A stretch of DNA of 64,000 bases from Wolinella succinogenes DSM 1740 (GTDB taxonomy: Bacteria; Campylobacterota; Campylobacteria; Campylobacterales; Helicobacteraceae). Of the stretch, positions 16,485 to 25,708 are shown piece by piece. The stretch is taken from NCBI RefSeq assembly GCF_000196135.1, contig NC_005090.1, forward strand, positions 186,001 to 250,000, written 5' to 3'. The position numbers and the translations under genes are program-made. The notes beneath the pieces were generated by a model, which was not told where the DNA came from, did not search any database, and saw only the letters and a list, made by a program, of their open reading frames with translations. Within the stretch, counting starts at the first letter, position 1. Each line of letters begins with the position of its first letter.

Positions 16485-17611
16485 TAAACGCGACCCTTGT
16501 CCACGATTTTGATCTGTTCACAAACAAAAAGCACATCCTCATCACTCATTTTGGTGTGAATGGGCAAGGAGAGCACCTGCTGGTAGTTGCGAAGCGCGCT
16601 GGGGAAGTTGTTGACCTTGAGAGCGTATTTGGTTTTGTAGTAGCTAAGAAGGTGGAGAGGAATAAAATGGAGCCCTGTTTGGACCCCCCTTTCTTTGAGC
16701 TCCTTGGCAAAGCCATCGCGATTCTTGTCAATCTTAACGATGTAGGCGGAAAAGACATGTTCACTGGAGCGCGCAGGGATGGAGAGATGCGCGAGATTAG
16801 AGAGCTCTCTGTCATAGATTTTGGCGATCTCTTTGCGGCGTGCGATGATTTTGTCAATCTTTCTTAGCTGGGCGAGGCAGCAAGCCGCGGCAATTTGAGT
16901 GAGGTCATATTTGTTTCCAATATCAAGCACATCATAAATATACTCAGGGTGCTCACTCCCCTCTTCATCCTGCACCATGGCGTGGTAGCGTAAAAGAGTT
17001 GCTTTTTGGGCGAGCTCGTCGTCATTGGTGACGATCATGCCGCCATTAGCGATGCAGTGAAGCTTGTCGGGAAAGAAGCTAAAAATGGTCGCATCCGCTC
17101 CAAGGGAACCCACCTTTTTGCCCCCTTGGGAGAGCCCCATGGCGTAGGTGGCGTCCTCGATGATTTTGATTCCATATTTTTTGCCCAAGGCATAGAAACT
17201 CTCTATTCCGGCCATTCCTCCTGCAATATGGCTGACAATAATTCCTCTTAGTTTTTTGGAATCGTTTTTTTCTAAAATCTCTTCGCAGCGCTCCGCCAAA
17301 AGATTGAAATCTTTCTCACTCACATCAATAAAAATAGGCTCAGCGTCAAAGTGGCGAATCACTTCGGGGATGAAAGGGTGGCAATTGACCGAGCAGAGCA
17401 TCTTATCGCCCCGTTTGAGATCTAGCGCACAGAGGCAGAGGTGCATCGCTGCGGTGCCATCGCTAGTGCTGATGGCGTGCTTGGTGCCAATATACTTCTT
17501 AAACTGCTCCTCTAGCAGAGAGACTTTGGAGTCTTTGCCAGAGAGTGCGCTTAAAATCTCGCTACTTTCGGAATCATCAATATCGGGGGCAAAAAATGGG
17601 ATGGTCTCCAT
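16484..17611 (-). CDS. DegT/DnrJ/EryC1/StrS family PLP aminotransferase
   Basis: A 375-residue fold-type I aminotransferase of the sugar-aminotransferase family. Lys183 in [15 protein letters not shown] is the expected PLP Lys, and [10 protein letters not shown] (Asp153) holds the pyridine nitrogen. [12 protein letters not shown] is the phosphate-binding turn. Such enzymes transfer an amino group to keto-sugar nucleotides for LPS, flagellin glycans or antibiotics. It is not a clear PseC: the PseC start and middle do not match. It lies between nadE and lpxK with coupled translation into lpxK, so a surface glycan role is likely but unproven. Confidence 0.85.
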
Positions 17612-17664
17612 ACTTCCTCCTTGGCGTGGTTGCGTGATGATGAAACTTGGAGAGGAGGCGCTCC

Positions 17665-18438
17665 TTAAAGTCGCCCTCTCACTTGGGCGATGGGAGGCAT
17701 CTCACTCTTAAATTTATTAGTTGAAATTCTTTTTAAGACCATTTCGACTAGCTCTTTGGCGTGCCCTTTGGCCAAAAGCTCCTCTTTGGAGAGCTTAAGC
17801 TCGATATGGTCGAATAGAAGTTGATCCATGTCATTATAGCTAAAACCCAACTCTTTTTCATCGCTCTGCCCCTCAAAGAGATCGGCACTTGGGGCTTTTT
17901 GGATAATTTCATCAGGAATGCTTAAAAATTTAGCTAACTGAAAAATCTCGGTTTTGTAAAGATCACCGATAGGGTTGAGTGCGCAAGCGGTATCGCCATA
18001 GAGCGTTCCATAGCCCAAGAGAATCTCGCTTTTGTTGCCTGTTCCTATCACGAGCCGATTCTCTTTAAAGGAGAAGTCATAGAGCGTGATCATCCTAAAT
18101 CTAGCGCAAGCATTGCCAATACGAAGAGGGGTGGCCTCAGGGTGGAGCTCCCTGAAGGCAAGTTCTAAAGGGGCGATGGATTGGATGTGGTGAGAGAGGT
18201 TGAATCGCTCACAAAGAAGCAAGGCGTGCTCGACACTCTCTTTAGAGGAGACAGAGGAGGGCATGAGCAGGGCGTGAAGATTCTCTCCAATGGCCTCTTG
18301 GCAAAGCCTCGCCACTACGGCTGAATCGACTCCTCCACTAAGGCCAACAACAACCTTTTTAAAGCCTCTTTGGGCCAGCTCTTGACGCAAGAAATCGACT
18401 AATTGATTCACGAGTGCAGATGGGTTGGTGAGAGTCAT
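17665..18438 (-). CDS. nadE: NAD+ synthetase, ammonia-dependent type
   Basis: 257 residues, enough for the synthetase domain only, with no N-terminal glutaminase. It converts deamido-NAD to NAD using ATP and ammonia. The PP-loop VVGLSGGVDSAVVARLC is diagnostic; GTGNKSEILLGYGTLYGD and KAPSADLFEGQSDEKELGFSY are further signatures. The start at ATG 18438 follows AAGGTAA and gives the family-like beginning; a longer frame to 18483 has no ribosome site. It leads the nadE/aminotransferase/lpxK row. Confidence 0.96.
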   Translation of the reverse strand: MTLTNPSALVNQLVDFLRQELAQRGFKKVVVGLSGGVDSAVVARLCQEAIGENLHALLMPSSVSSKESVEHALLLCERFNLSHHIQSIAPLELAFRELHPEATPLRIGNACARFRMITLYDFSFKENRLVIGTGNKSEILLGYGTLYGDTACALNPIGDLYKTEIFQLAKFLSIPDEIIQKAPSADLFEGQSDEKELGFSYNDMDQLLFDHIELKLSKEELLAKGHAKELVEMVLKRISTNKFKSEMPPIAQVRGRL

Positions 18439-18531
18439 TAGGGTTACCTTTGATCGTGGGAGTGGTGAGATGATTTTATCCAAAGTGGATAAAAGTTAGG
18501 ATAAGATTCTAAGGTTTAAAAATTAATTTCC

Positions 18532-18545
18532 ATCCCTTAAGGGAT
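18532..18545. promoter_or_regulatory. Perfect 14-bp palindrome in the porin leader
   Basis: ATCCCTTAAGGGAT lies just before the AAAAAAGGAG ribosome site of the OmpA-family gene, between two divergent genes. It could be an operator or a small mRNA hairpin at the 5' end. A -10-like TAAGAT lies about 28 bases upstream. Confidence 0.4.
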
Positions 18546-18564
18546 TGATAAAAAAGGAGTCACC

Positions 18565-19590
18565 ATGTTCAAAAGAATCGCCCTGCTTTCTATTGTAGCG
18601 GCATCTTCATTGTGGGCTGCCGGAAACAACCTCTATGAGATTACTCCGACAATCGGCGGGTCTATCCACCTTGGTAATGATAAATATAAAAATGACGCTG
18701 ATCTCTCCTATGGCCTTAGATTTGCTAATCGAGTCACGGAGAATGCATTGGTGGAGATTGGGTATGATCGCGTGGATGGGGCTAAATACTCTAATAGCTC
18801 TGAAAAGACCGATCTTGACCGCTACTTTTTGAGCGTCATTTATGAGTATAGCGACTACAAGACGCTTATCCCCTACGCGCTAGTTGGATTTGGCTATGAG
18901 GATGTAGAGAATGAGCGACAAAGCCTCAATAGTGCAGGTTTTGGGCAGTGGGGATTGGGATTGCGTTATGTGATGAGCGAGAATCTCCACCTTAAAACCG
19001 AGATCAAGCACCTGCTTAGCCTTGATGGACGTAGCGATGCGCTTGTCTCTGTTGGGCTCGCGATTCCTTTTGGCGAATTTGCCAAAGAGAGCCCCAAACC
19101 CCTCAAAGTTAAAGAGCCTGAGCCCATCAAGCCTGCTCCTGTAGCGAGCGCTCCACTAGATAGCGATGGAGATGGGGTCACTGATGATAAAGATTTGTGT
19201 CCTGGAACGCCCAAGAATTTCAAAGTCAATCAAGAGGGTTGCCCCATCCAGTACACTTTCTTGGTTCAATTCCCCTTTGATTCGGCCGAGATCACCCCTG
19301 CTTATATGGATGAGGTGAAAGATTTTGCCCTCTTTTTGGAGAATCACAAAGGCGTGAGCGCCAAGCTAGAGGGGCACACCGACAGCAAGGGAAGTGACGC
19401 CTATAATAAAAAGCTCTCCGCCAAACGATCCAACGCCGTGAAAGAAGCTCTAATCAAGCTTGGAATCGACAAGAGCCGATTGAGCTCTGAAGGATTTGGA
19501 GAGGAGCGACCCATCGCGGATAACGCTACGGATGAAGGACGACAAAAAAATCGAAGAGTTGAAGCGATCATCGCCCCACTTAAAAAATAA
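18565..19590 (+). CDS. OmpA/OprF-family outer membrane protein
   Basis: 341 residues in four parts. A signal peptide (about 1-19, ending LWAAG) is followed by an eight-strand-type barrel with alternating aromatic strands (about 20-180). A Pro-rich linker and a type-3 calcium repeat (DSDGDGVTDDKDLCPGTP) come next, then a C-terminal OmpA peptidoglycan-binding domain (FPFDSAEITP, LEGHTDSKGSDAYNKKLSAKR, with the conserved Asp and Arg). The barrel anchors the outer membrane to the wall. The OprF-like linker with calcium repeat and paired Cys is common in this phylum, including the CadF group. A strong AAGGAG site precedes it, suggesting high expression. Confidence 0.93.
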   Translation: MFKRIALLSIVAASSLWAAGNNLYEITPTIGGSIHLGNDKYKNDADLSYGLRFANRVTENALVEIGYDRVDGAKYSNSSEKTDLDRYFLSVIYEYSDYKTLIPYALVGFGYEDVENERQSLNSAGFGQWGLGLRYVMSENLHLKTEIKHLLSLDGRSDALVSVGLAIPFGEFAKESPKPLKVKEPEPIKPAPVASAPLDSDGDGVTDDKDLCPGTPKNFKVNQEGCPIQYTFLVQFPFDSAEITPAYMDEVKDFALFLENHKGVSAKLEGHTDSKGSDAYNKKLSAKRSNAVKEALIKLGIDKSRLSSEGFGEERPIADNATDEGRQKNRRVEAIIAPLKK

Positions 19591-19717
19591 ATGTAACCGT
19601 TTCTTTATGAAGCGTTCACTATGATACTTCCCGTCTTCTAAACCTAAACGCGAAGGGCTTATTGGGCTTGCCCTTGAGCTCTTCGCTTGGAATCCTTTGA
19701 GAGAGTGGTGTGCAGAG

Positions 19718-21109
19718 ATGAAACCCGTAATCAACCAAGATGTAGCGATCTATTATTCTGAGCCCCTGCTTGATTCTAAGGAGGCCAAAAGCATCTGCGA
19801 AGTCTTGGCCACCAGTGCCGCCACGATCAAGAGCCTTCAGCTTAAAGCCCTCTTCTTCTCCTTTGAAAAAACCGAGCAATTTGAGCCTCAAGCGGTCGTC
19901 TCTATCGCTAAAACCCTACTGGCCATTCAAAATAAGCTTGAAGTCGTCACCGCTTTTTGCGGGTATAGCGAAAAGCAATTTCAGGAGCTCAAAGAGATTT
20001 TCCCCAATAAAAGCATCCCGCTTTTTAAGACGGCTGAGATGGCGATGCTTTTCTTGGGGATCAAGATTCCTCGCACAGCGCATCCCATCGTGCTTTTCGA
20101 TCAAGATGGGATGACCCAAACCATCGTCTCCCAAGAGCTCTCTTCCAAGGGCTTTAAAGTCCACGCCGCGCTCAATCAGCAGGATTTCTCTAAGAAGAAG
20201 CGGGAATTTGGGAATAATGCTATCTATATTTATGATATCTTTTTTGATGTGACGGGCAACTACATTCCTGTGCGAATCTCCAAGGGAATCGTCACCTACA
20301 AACTCTATAAGAATCTAGATGGTAAGCTCCACCTTCATTTCAACTCCCAAGCCCATGTGGCTCGAATGGCAGAGGGGTACAAGGTCTTTGCCTTTGATGC
20401 AAGCGATGTGAAGTCGATGAATATTAAAGTGATTGACTTTTTTGTCTCTTTAGCGCTCAATGGGGTGAAATATGATGCCTTTATCGCTATTTTTGGCTTG
20501 ACCAAGGAGCTCGTGGCGCTTGATGTGGCGCAGAAAATGACGCGAAGCGGAGTGAAATTTTTTGAGAGCGAGAAGGCCTTCATGCATGATAGCACTGTGG
20601 TGCAGTTGGCTCGAAGCTATCAGGCCAAACGACCTGCGGGACTCACCAAAAAACTGGTCTCAAAACTCCCTGTTTTTATCGATGCATCCCTAGAGACGCT
20701 CACCTCGCTCACGGGTGGAGAGGCGATGAAGCAATCTCATAAGATCACGCAGTGTGCCATTAGTGAGACGAGTGATCTCATGGGTGCCGTGATCAGCTTT
20801 GAGGGCGATATTTCGGGGATGCTGGCTTTAGCGTTCAATCAAGCCATTGCCAAAGAGGCAGCGCTCATGATGCTAGGAGAAGAGGCAAACTCTTCTACGG
20901 AGCTCTTGGATGTGGTCTCTGAGTTCACTAACATCATTGCTGGACGGAGCAAGGCGCTCTTGTCTGAGGATGAGACCACCATCTCCATCTCCCTTCCTAA
21001 AACCTGCAAAAACTTTTCTGAGCTGATGACCACTTTGGGGAATCGCCAAGGGGTTCAGATCGATCTTCTGCTTAACAATAAGCCTCTCTATCTCTTTTTG
21101 ACCCACTAA
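19718..21109 (+). CDS. CheX-domain protein with a long uncharacterised N-terminal region
   Basis: About 463 residues. The C-terminal third (about 310-460) resembles CheX/CheC-type chemotaxis phosphatases: SDLMGAVISFEGDISGMLALAF, then a helix with EEANSSTELLDVVSEFTNIIAG (the E-x2-N-type catalytic pattern), then SLPKTC. The N-terminal 300 residues hold two repeats with Rossmann-like alternation (ALFFSFEKTEQFEPQAVVSI; PIVLFDQDGMTQTIVSQEL) and match nothing I recognise. It probably dephosphorylates CheY-P or a related receiver. I prefer ATG 19718 to an upstream TTG (19697). Confidence 0.7.
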   Translation: MKPVINQDVAIYYSEPLLDSKEAKSICEVLATSAATIKSLQLKALFFSFEKTEQFEPQAVVSIAKTLLAIQNKLEVVTAFCGYSEKQFQELKEIFPNKSIPLFKTAEMAMLFLGIKIPRTAHPIVLFDQDGMTQTIVSQELSSKGFKVHAALNQQDFSKKKREFGNNAIYIYDIFFDVTGNYIPVRISKGIVTYKLYKNLDGKLHLHFNSQAHVARMAEGYKVFAFDASDVKSMNIKVIDFFVSLALNGVKYDAFIAIFGLTKELVALDVAQKMTRSGVKFFESEKAFMHDSTVVQLARSYQAKRPAGLTKKLVSKLPVFIDASLETLTSLTGGEAMKQSHKITQCAISETSDLMGAVISFEGDISGMLALAFNQAIAKEAALMMLGEEANSSTELLDVVSEFTNIIAGRSKALLSEDETTISISLPKTCKNFSELMTTLGNRQGVQIDLLLNNKPLYLFLTH

Positions 21110-21129
21110 AAGCGATTCGTTCTAGCGCA

Positions 21130-21154
21130 CTCCACGCCCTTTGGGCGCGGGGAG
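21130..21154. terminator. GC-rich hairpin between CheX-domain gene and glyS
   Basis: CTCCACGCCC, loop TTT, GGGCGCGGGGAG forms a GC-rich stem with one imperfection, in the 49-base gap between two convergent genes. There is no clear U-tract on either side. Confidence 0.45.
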
Positions 21155-21158
21155 AGGC

Positions 21159-23207
21159 TTAGAGTGAGATCTCTTTAATATCCGCAATATGCAAGAAGGC
21201 TTGATAGATATGCGCAATGAGGGCTTGACGATTCTTTTTCAAAAGGGTGTTGTCGCAGTTGATAAGGACATGGTCGAAAAATTGATCCAAAGGCTCTTTG
21301 AGTTTTAAGAGGGCAGAGAGCTCCTCTAGCGCACTTGGGTGGGTTGCTTGACTCACCTGGTTAAACTCTGCAAAAAGCCGCTTCTCCTCCTCGCACTCTA
21401 GCCATTCAGGCTTGATTTCGGGAAGGTCGCCCATATCCATCCCTTTAGTGATGTTGGCGACCCTTTTAAAGGTGGTGCTGAGTGACTTGCCTTCACTAGA
21501 GGAGAGAAGAGCGCTAAGTGCTTCAATCTTTTCGCCTACAAAGAGGAGGTTGCGCTCGCCTCCCATCGCGACTGCACGGATAAAGGAGGCGTTAGTGGAG
21601 AGGAGCGATTCGATTCTCTCGAGAATGAATCCCTCCAGCTCTTTGAGGGCAAAGGGTTTGTAGAGGGGGGCAAGCTCAGGTAGGACGATAGAGAGGTCAA
21701 GAGGAATCTTCTGTTTCCACACGATTCGAAGCACTCCGCTGGCCGCCCTTCGAAGTGCAAAAGGATCTTTGGAGCCCGTGGGAATCCTGCCTAGGCTGAA
21801 GAGTCCCATGAGATTATCTAGGCGATGGGCGAGCGCGAGAATCGCCGAAAAAGGCGAAGAGGGGAGCTCGCTATCCTCGCCCTTGGGAAGATACTGCTCT
21901 TTGAGTGCTTCATAGACAAGGGGGTCTTTGCCTAGTGCCTTGCCGAGGTAGTAACCGATAGTTCCTTGGAGTTCAGTGAACTCATAGACGGTTTCGCTCA
22001 TGAGATCAGCCTTGGCAAGTGTGGCGGCCTCTTGCATGAGGGTGCGTAACTCCTCTTGATTCTTAGGAGATGAGGCAAAGAGCTTGGAGGCGTAGAGGTC
22101 AAAGAGGTAGAGGGCGATTTTGGTCTCGCGTTCACTCTTTTGCGCCATGCTCCCTAGCCCCTCGACGAAGGTCACCTCTTGGAGGCGCTCCGTTAATAGG
22201 CCATTTTTGAGGTCGTTTTGGTAGAAGAAGAGGGCATCGGAGAGGCGCGCTCTGAGTACCTTTTCGTTTCCTTGGACGATGAGTTTGGCGTTTTGGCTTC
22301 GGGCGTTGCTCACCACGATGAAGCCGTTGTAGAGCTTGTCGCCTTGATAGAGGGCGAAATAGCGCTGATTCTCTTTCATGGAGGTGATGATCACCTCAGG
22401 GGGGAGCTCCAAGAATCGAGCTTCAAAATGACCCAAGAGAGCCGTGGGATATTCAGTGATCGCCACCACCTCTTCTAATAGATCCGTATCAAGCTCCACG
22501 CTCACGCCCTCTCTCTCTTCAATGTCGCGAATCTCTTGAAGAATCTTCTCTCGCCTCACTTTGGGATCAAGGATGACCCCTTTTTGAGCGAGAAGCGCGA
22601 GGAAAGAGGCAATATCCTCGTAGGGCTGTGGTTCAAAAGAGTCGATACGATGAACATAGGTGAGTTTTTGGCTGGAGATTCCAAAGAGTGTAGCGGGGAT
22701 AAGATTCTCTCCGTGCATGATTCCAAGCCAGCGCACGGGGCGGATGAAATTCTCGTGCAAAGAGCCCCAGCGCATGCTTTTGCCAAAGTTCAGTGAGGCA
22801 ATCCACTCCTCTATCATGAGAGGTAGAAGCCTCTTTGCGCTCTCTCCTGCGGAAGTCTTGGAGTAAAAGAGCACCTCTTTTCCCTCTTTGGTCGCACTTC
22901 CTAGTTCACTCACGCTCACGCCACACTTAGCCGCAAAGCTCTCGGCCGCTTTGGTGGGGGCACCCTCTTTAAAGGCGATCTCTAGGGGAGGGCCAAAGAG
23001 CGCCTCTTTGAGCTCTGGCTGCTCTAGGGGGAAGGCTTGACTTAACAAAACAAGGCGTCTAGGGGTATAGAAGAGCTCAAAAGGCGATTCCATTCTATAT
23101 TTTTGGAGGAGGGTATTCCATTTGGAGAGAAGATGGGGAAGCTCTCGTAAAAAGGGGATGGCGGGGAGCTCTTCAATTCCAATTTCAATAAGGAGGGGCT
23201 GATGCAT
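21159..23207 (-). CDS. glyS: Glycyl-tRNA synthetase beta subunit
   Basis: About 682 residues. Together with the alpha subunit GlyQ (not in the window) it forms the tetrameric bacterial GlyRS; the beta chain carries tRNA binding. The start LLIEIGIEELPAIPFLREL is the family signature, as are RRLVLL, GPPLEIAFKEGAPTKAAESFA, and later HRLDNLMGLFSLGRIPTGSKDPFALRR in the HD-like region. I choose ATG 23207, with AAAGG before it, over an upstream ATG at 23231 that lacks a site. Confidence 0.96.
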   Translation of the reverse strand: MHQPLLIEIGIEELPAIPFLRELPHLLSKWNTLLQKYRMESPFELFYTPRRLVLLSQAFPLEQPELKEALFGPPLEIAFKEGAPTKAAESFAAKCGVSVSELGSATKEGKEVLFYSKTSAGESAKRLLPLMIEEWIASLNFGKSMRWGSLHENFIRPVRWLGIMHGENLIPATLFGISSQKLTYVHRIDSFEPQPYEDIASFLALLAQKGVILDPKVRREKILQEIRDIEEREGVSVELDTDLLEEVVAITEYPTALLGHFEARFLELPPEVIITSMKENQRYFALYQGDKLYNGFIVVSNARSQNAKLIVQGNEKVLRARLSDALFFYQNDLKNGLLTERLQEVTFVEGLGSMAQKSERETKIALYLFDLYASKLFASSPKNQEELRTLMQEAATLAKADLMSETVYEFTELQGTIGYYLGKALGKDPLVYEALKEQYLPKGEDSELPSSPFSAILALAHRLDNLMGLFSLGRIPTGSKDPFALRRAASGVLRIVWKQKIPLDLSIVLPELAPLYKPFALKELEGFILERIESLLSTNASFIRAVAMGGERNLLFVGEKIEALSALLSSSEGKSLSTTFKRVANITKGMDMGDLPEIKPEWLECEEEKRLFAEFNQVSQATHPSALEELSALLKLKEPLDQFFDHVLINCDNTLLKKNRQALIAHIYQAFLHIADIKEISL

Positions 23208-23323
23208 AAAAAGCCTTTGCAAAAGTGACATTTGAGGAGGATTCTAACCAAGCTGTCGTTAAAAAGAGTTTTGAGGAATTCATGGTATGCTAATGGTTCA
23301 AAACCGCATCAAGGAAAGAGTGA

Positions 23324-24070
23324 TTGGGAAGAGTGAGAATAGGCACGGCGCTGGTCTTTTGGTTTTTTTCCGTGTCGATTTGGGCGCTTCCGCAGGGCTT
23401 TGAGTCTAATCGTTGCGTGAATGAACCGCAATATTTTTCGCCCAAGCAAAAGGCGGTCTTACTCAAGGCTTATGAGTATGGCGCTCCCCATGATCTAGGA
23501 TACACGCTTGCAGCGATTGCATGGAAAGAGTCCTGTGCGGGCGAATATCGGATGAACTTCCAAGACCCAAGCGCAGGAATCTATCACGCCCACCTCCCTG
23601 GCCTCATCAAAAAATACCCCTCGCTCAAACAGAACGGTTTCACCCAAAATGTTTTGGGCGCACTTTTGGTCAAGGATGATGCCTTTGCCGCTAGAGAGGC
23701 GATTAGCGAACTCAAATATTGGGAGAAGGTCCATCAGGGCAATTGGGAGAGGATGATCAAGTCCTACAATAAGGGCTTTAGCTGGCAAAAAGATTCTCAA
23801 TCCAATCGCTTGGCAGAGGACTACTACCAAGATGTCAAAGAGAAGGTCAAGCGACTCCAAGCCTTTCTTCCTCGTCTCAAACTAGATAAATACACCTCTT
23901 TAGAGAGCTCCAATCGAGTCTCTCTCCCAATTTATGAGAAGCGTAGACTCACCCCTATTGCAACCCCAAACCAAGTCCCCTCCAAAGAGCCTCCCGCTTA
24001 CGGCACCACGAGGGTTGTGGTGAAGAGTCGAGGCAAGGCGGGAGAGTTTGATCTTTTGCCCGACCAATAA
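23324..24070 (+). CDS. Exported lysozyme-fold (SLT-like) protein
   Basis: 248 residues with a signal peptide (about 1-22, ending IWALP). The central region IAWKESCAG, then NFQDPSAGIYHAHLPG, and later YNKG, follows the lytic-transglycosylase layout: a Glu in an 'ES' motif, then a 'GxYH' stretch, then the Y-N-G helix. Glu in WKES would be the catalytic acid. The C-terminal 70 residues are Pro/Ser-rich and basic. The start is a TTG with AAGGA 8-9 bases before it. Wall cleavage is the likely role but activity is uncertain. It lies just upstream of a sensor kinase. Confidence 0.6.
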   Translation: MGRVRIGTALVFWFFSVSIWALPQGFESNRCVNEPQYFSPKQKAVLLKAYEYGAPHDLGYTLAAIAWKESCAGEYRMNFQDPSAGIYHAHLPGLIKKYPSLKQNGFTQNVLGALLVKDDAFAAREAISELKYWEKVHQGNWERMIKSYNKGFSWQKDSQSNRLAEDYYQDVKEKVKRLQAFLPRLKLDKYTSLESSNRVSLPIYEKRRLTPIATPNQVPSKEPPAYGTTRVVVKSRGKAGEFDLLPDQ

Positions 24071-24091
24071 ACCAAGCGCAAGGAGGCGATC

Positions 24092-25708
24092 ATGGAAACA
24101 TCCAAGAGGCTAAGAATCCTCTATGTTGAGGATGACGCACTCATCCGCGAGGCGACGCTTCCTGTGTTGGAGCGTTTTGCATTGGAGGTTTTTAGCGCTC
24201 AAAATGGCGAGGAGGCGCTCAAATTTTTTAGAGAGAAGCGCCCCAATATTATCATCACCGATATTCGAATGCCCGTGATGGATGGGCTAGCCATGGCGCG
24301 CCTTATCAAAACAGAGAGTCCCTACGTGCCCATTATTTTTGTGAGTGCTCACAATGATACCGATCAGCTGATGGAGGCAATTGACTTGGGCGCGGATGCC
24401 TTTTTGGTTAAGCCCTTTTCTCTGCAAAAATTGCGTGAGATCTTGAGGAAATTTGATCGTTACATCGCGGAGCAAGAAGAGACCAAAAGGAGTCAAAGGC
24501 TTCTTGAAGAGTATAAAAAAGCGGTGGATGCGAGCGCTATTTTGAGTATTTCGGATCTATCGGGAAATATCATTTTTGCCAATGAGAAACTTTGTGAAAT
24601 CACAGGCTACACTCGCGAAGAGCTCTTGGGGCACCCCCATTCGATGTTTCGCCACCCTGACACTCCTAAAGAGGTTTTTGAGAGGCTTTGGAGCACGATT
24701 TTAGAGGGCAAGATATGGAAAGGGATGCTTAAGAATCGTAAAAAGAACGGCGAACCCTACTATGTGGATGCGACTGTGGTTCCTCTCATGGATGAAAACA
24801 ATCAGATCACTCAATTCTTGGGTTTGTGCTATGAGATCACCTCCCTTATTCGCGCTCAAAACGCTCTAAGGGTTGCGCTCAAGCGAGCGGAAGAGGCTGA
24901 TAGGGTCAAGGGGGTCTTTTTGGCGAATATGAGTCATGAGATGAGAACCCCGCTCAATGGAATCATCGGCTTTGGGCGACTGCTTTTGGAGGAGAATCTA
25001 AACCAAGAGCAGAGGGAGTATGTAGAGATTATTGATAAAAGCGGCGAGCATTTATTGGGAATCATCAACGACATTTTGGATCTCTCCAAGATTGAGAGCG
25101 GCAAGTTTGAGCTCGAATCACTCCCCATGAAGCTCTCCGAAGAGCTTCGCGCAGTTGCTGATTTTTGCGAAGTGAAGGCCAGAGAGAAGGGGGTGAAACT
25201 TCTTTGTCTATTTAAGGAGATTGAGGGGTTGATCATCCAAGGGGATGTGATGCGTCTTAAGCAGGTCACTGCCAATTTGCTGGGTAATGCGATCAAATTC
25301 ACCCCTGAAGGAGGAGAGGTACGTCTAGGGGTGGAGGTGCTAGAGGAGAGGGAAGAGGCAATCGCGCTTGATTTCTCCGTCAGCGATACAGGCATTGGAA
25401 TCGCCCCTGAGTATTTGGAGAAGATATTCCGTCCTTTTGAACAGGCGGAGAGCTCAACAGCGCGTAATTATGGAGGCACAGGTCTGGGACTCTCTATCTC
25501 CCAAGAGCTAGTGAGGCTTATGGGAGGCGAAATGCGTTGCCAAAGCGAGGAGGGAAAAGGGAGCCGATTCTCTTTCACGCTCACCCTTCCAAAAGCCAAA
25601 GGGCTGACTCAAGCGGAGCGGGAGATTCCAAAGGAGGCCTTTTTAATGGCAAGGTGCTGGTGGCGGAGGACAATCTTACCAATCAAAAGCTTGTTCGCAT
25701 CCTTTTAG
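24092..25708 (+). CDS. Hybrid sensor histidine kinase (receiver-PAS-HisKA-HATPase), truncated by frameshift
   Basis: 538 residues as read. An N-terminal receiver has phospho-acceptor Asp57 and Lys107 in VKPFS. A PAS domain follows (about 148-250, NIIFANEKLCEITGYTREE with the SMFRHPDTP loop of redox/aerotaxis PAS domains). HisKA has His282 in MSHEMRTPLNGIIGF, and the HATPase has NLLGNAIKFTPEGG, DTGIGI and GTGLGL. The last 22 or so residues (after IPKEAF) are an out-of-frame reading of a second receiver domain that continues at once in the -1 frame. The protein is probably the front of one longer kinase of about 765 residues. AAGGAGG precedes the ATG. No membrane segment is present, so sensing is cytoplasmic. 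Confidence 0.88.
   Translation: METSKRLRILYVEDDALIREATLPVLERFALEVFSAQNGEEALKFFREKRPNIIITDIRMPVMDGLAMARLIKTESPYVPIIFVSAHNDTDQLMEAIDLGADAFLVKPFSLQKLREILRKFDRYIAEQEETKRSQRLLEEYKKAVDASAILSISDLSGNIIFANEKLCEITGYTREELLGHPHSMFRHPDTPKEVFERLWSTILEGKIWKGMLKNRKKNGEPYYVDATVVPLMDENNQITQFLGLCYEITSLIRAQNALRVALKRAEEADRVKGVFLANMSHEMRTPLNGIIGFGRLLLEENLNQEQREYVEIIDKSGEHLLGIINDILDLSKIESGKFELESLPMKLSEELRAVADFCEVKAREKGVKLLCLFKEIEGLIIQGDVMRLKQVTANLLGNAIKFTPEGGEVRLGVEVLEEREEAIALDFSVSDTGIGIAPEYLEKIFRPFEQAESSTARNYGGTGLGLSISQELVRLMGGEMRCQSEEGKGSRFSFTLTLPKAKGLTQAEREIPKEAFLMARCWWRRTILPIKSLFASF
25640..25644 (+). other. Frameshift point in a T5 tract
   Basis: The kinase frame reads GCC TTT TTA ATG; the receiver frame resumes as TTT AAT GGC, one base back. 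One extra T, or a -1 slip, restores a continuous protein with FFNGKVLVAEDN at the join. An AAGGAGG string at 25631-25637 lies directly before the tract. Confidence 0.75.

Noticed and set aside
16484-17611. Assignment of the aminotransferase as PseC of pseudaminic acid synthesis
   Set aside because: The N-terminus and middle do not match PseC as I know it, and no other pse gene lies nearby.
19640-19690. Inverted repeat GCGAAGGGC...GCCCTT...CTTCGC after the OmpA-family gene
   Set aside because: Only short interrupted stems, no U-tract, and it overlaps the leader of the next gene; not strong enough to call a terminator.
25631-25645. Programmed frameshift signal in the hybrid kinase
   Set aside because: The T5 tract and AAGGAGG look suggestive, but the purine box is only 1-2 bases from the slip site, while known -1 stimulators lie about 10 bases away, and no downstream stem was found. 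I keep the frameshift but not the claim of programming.
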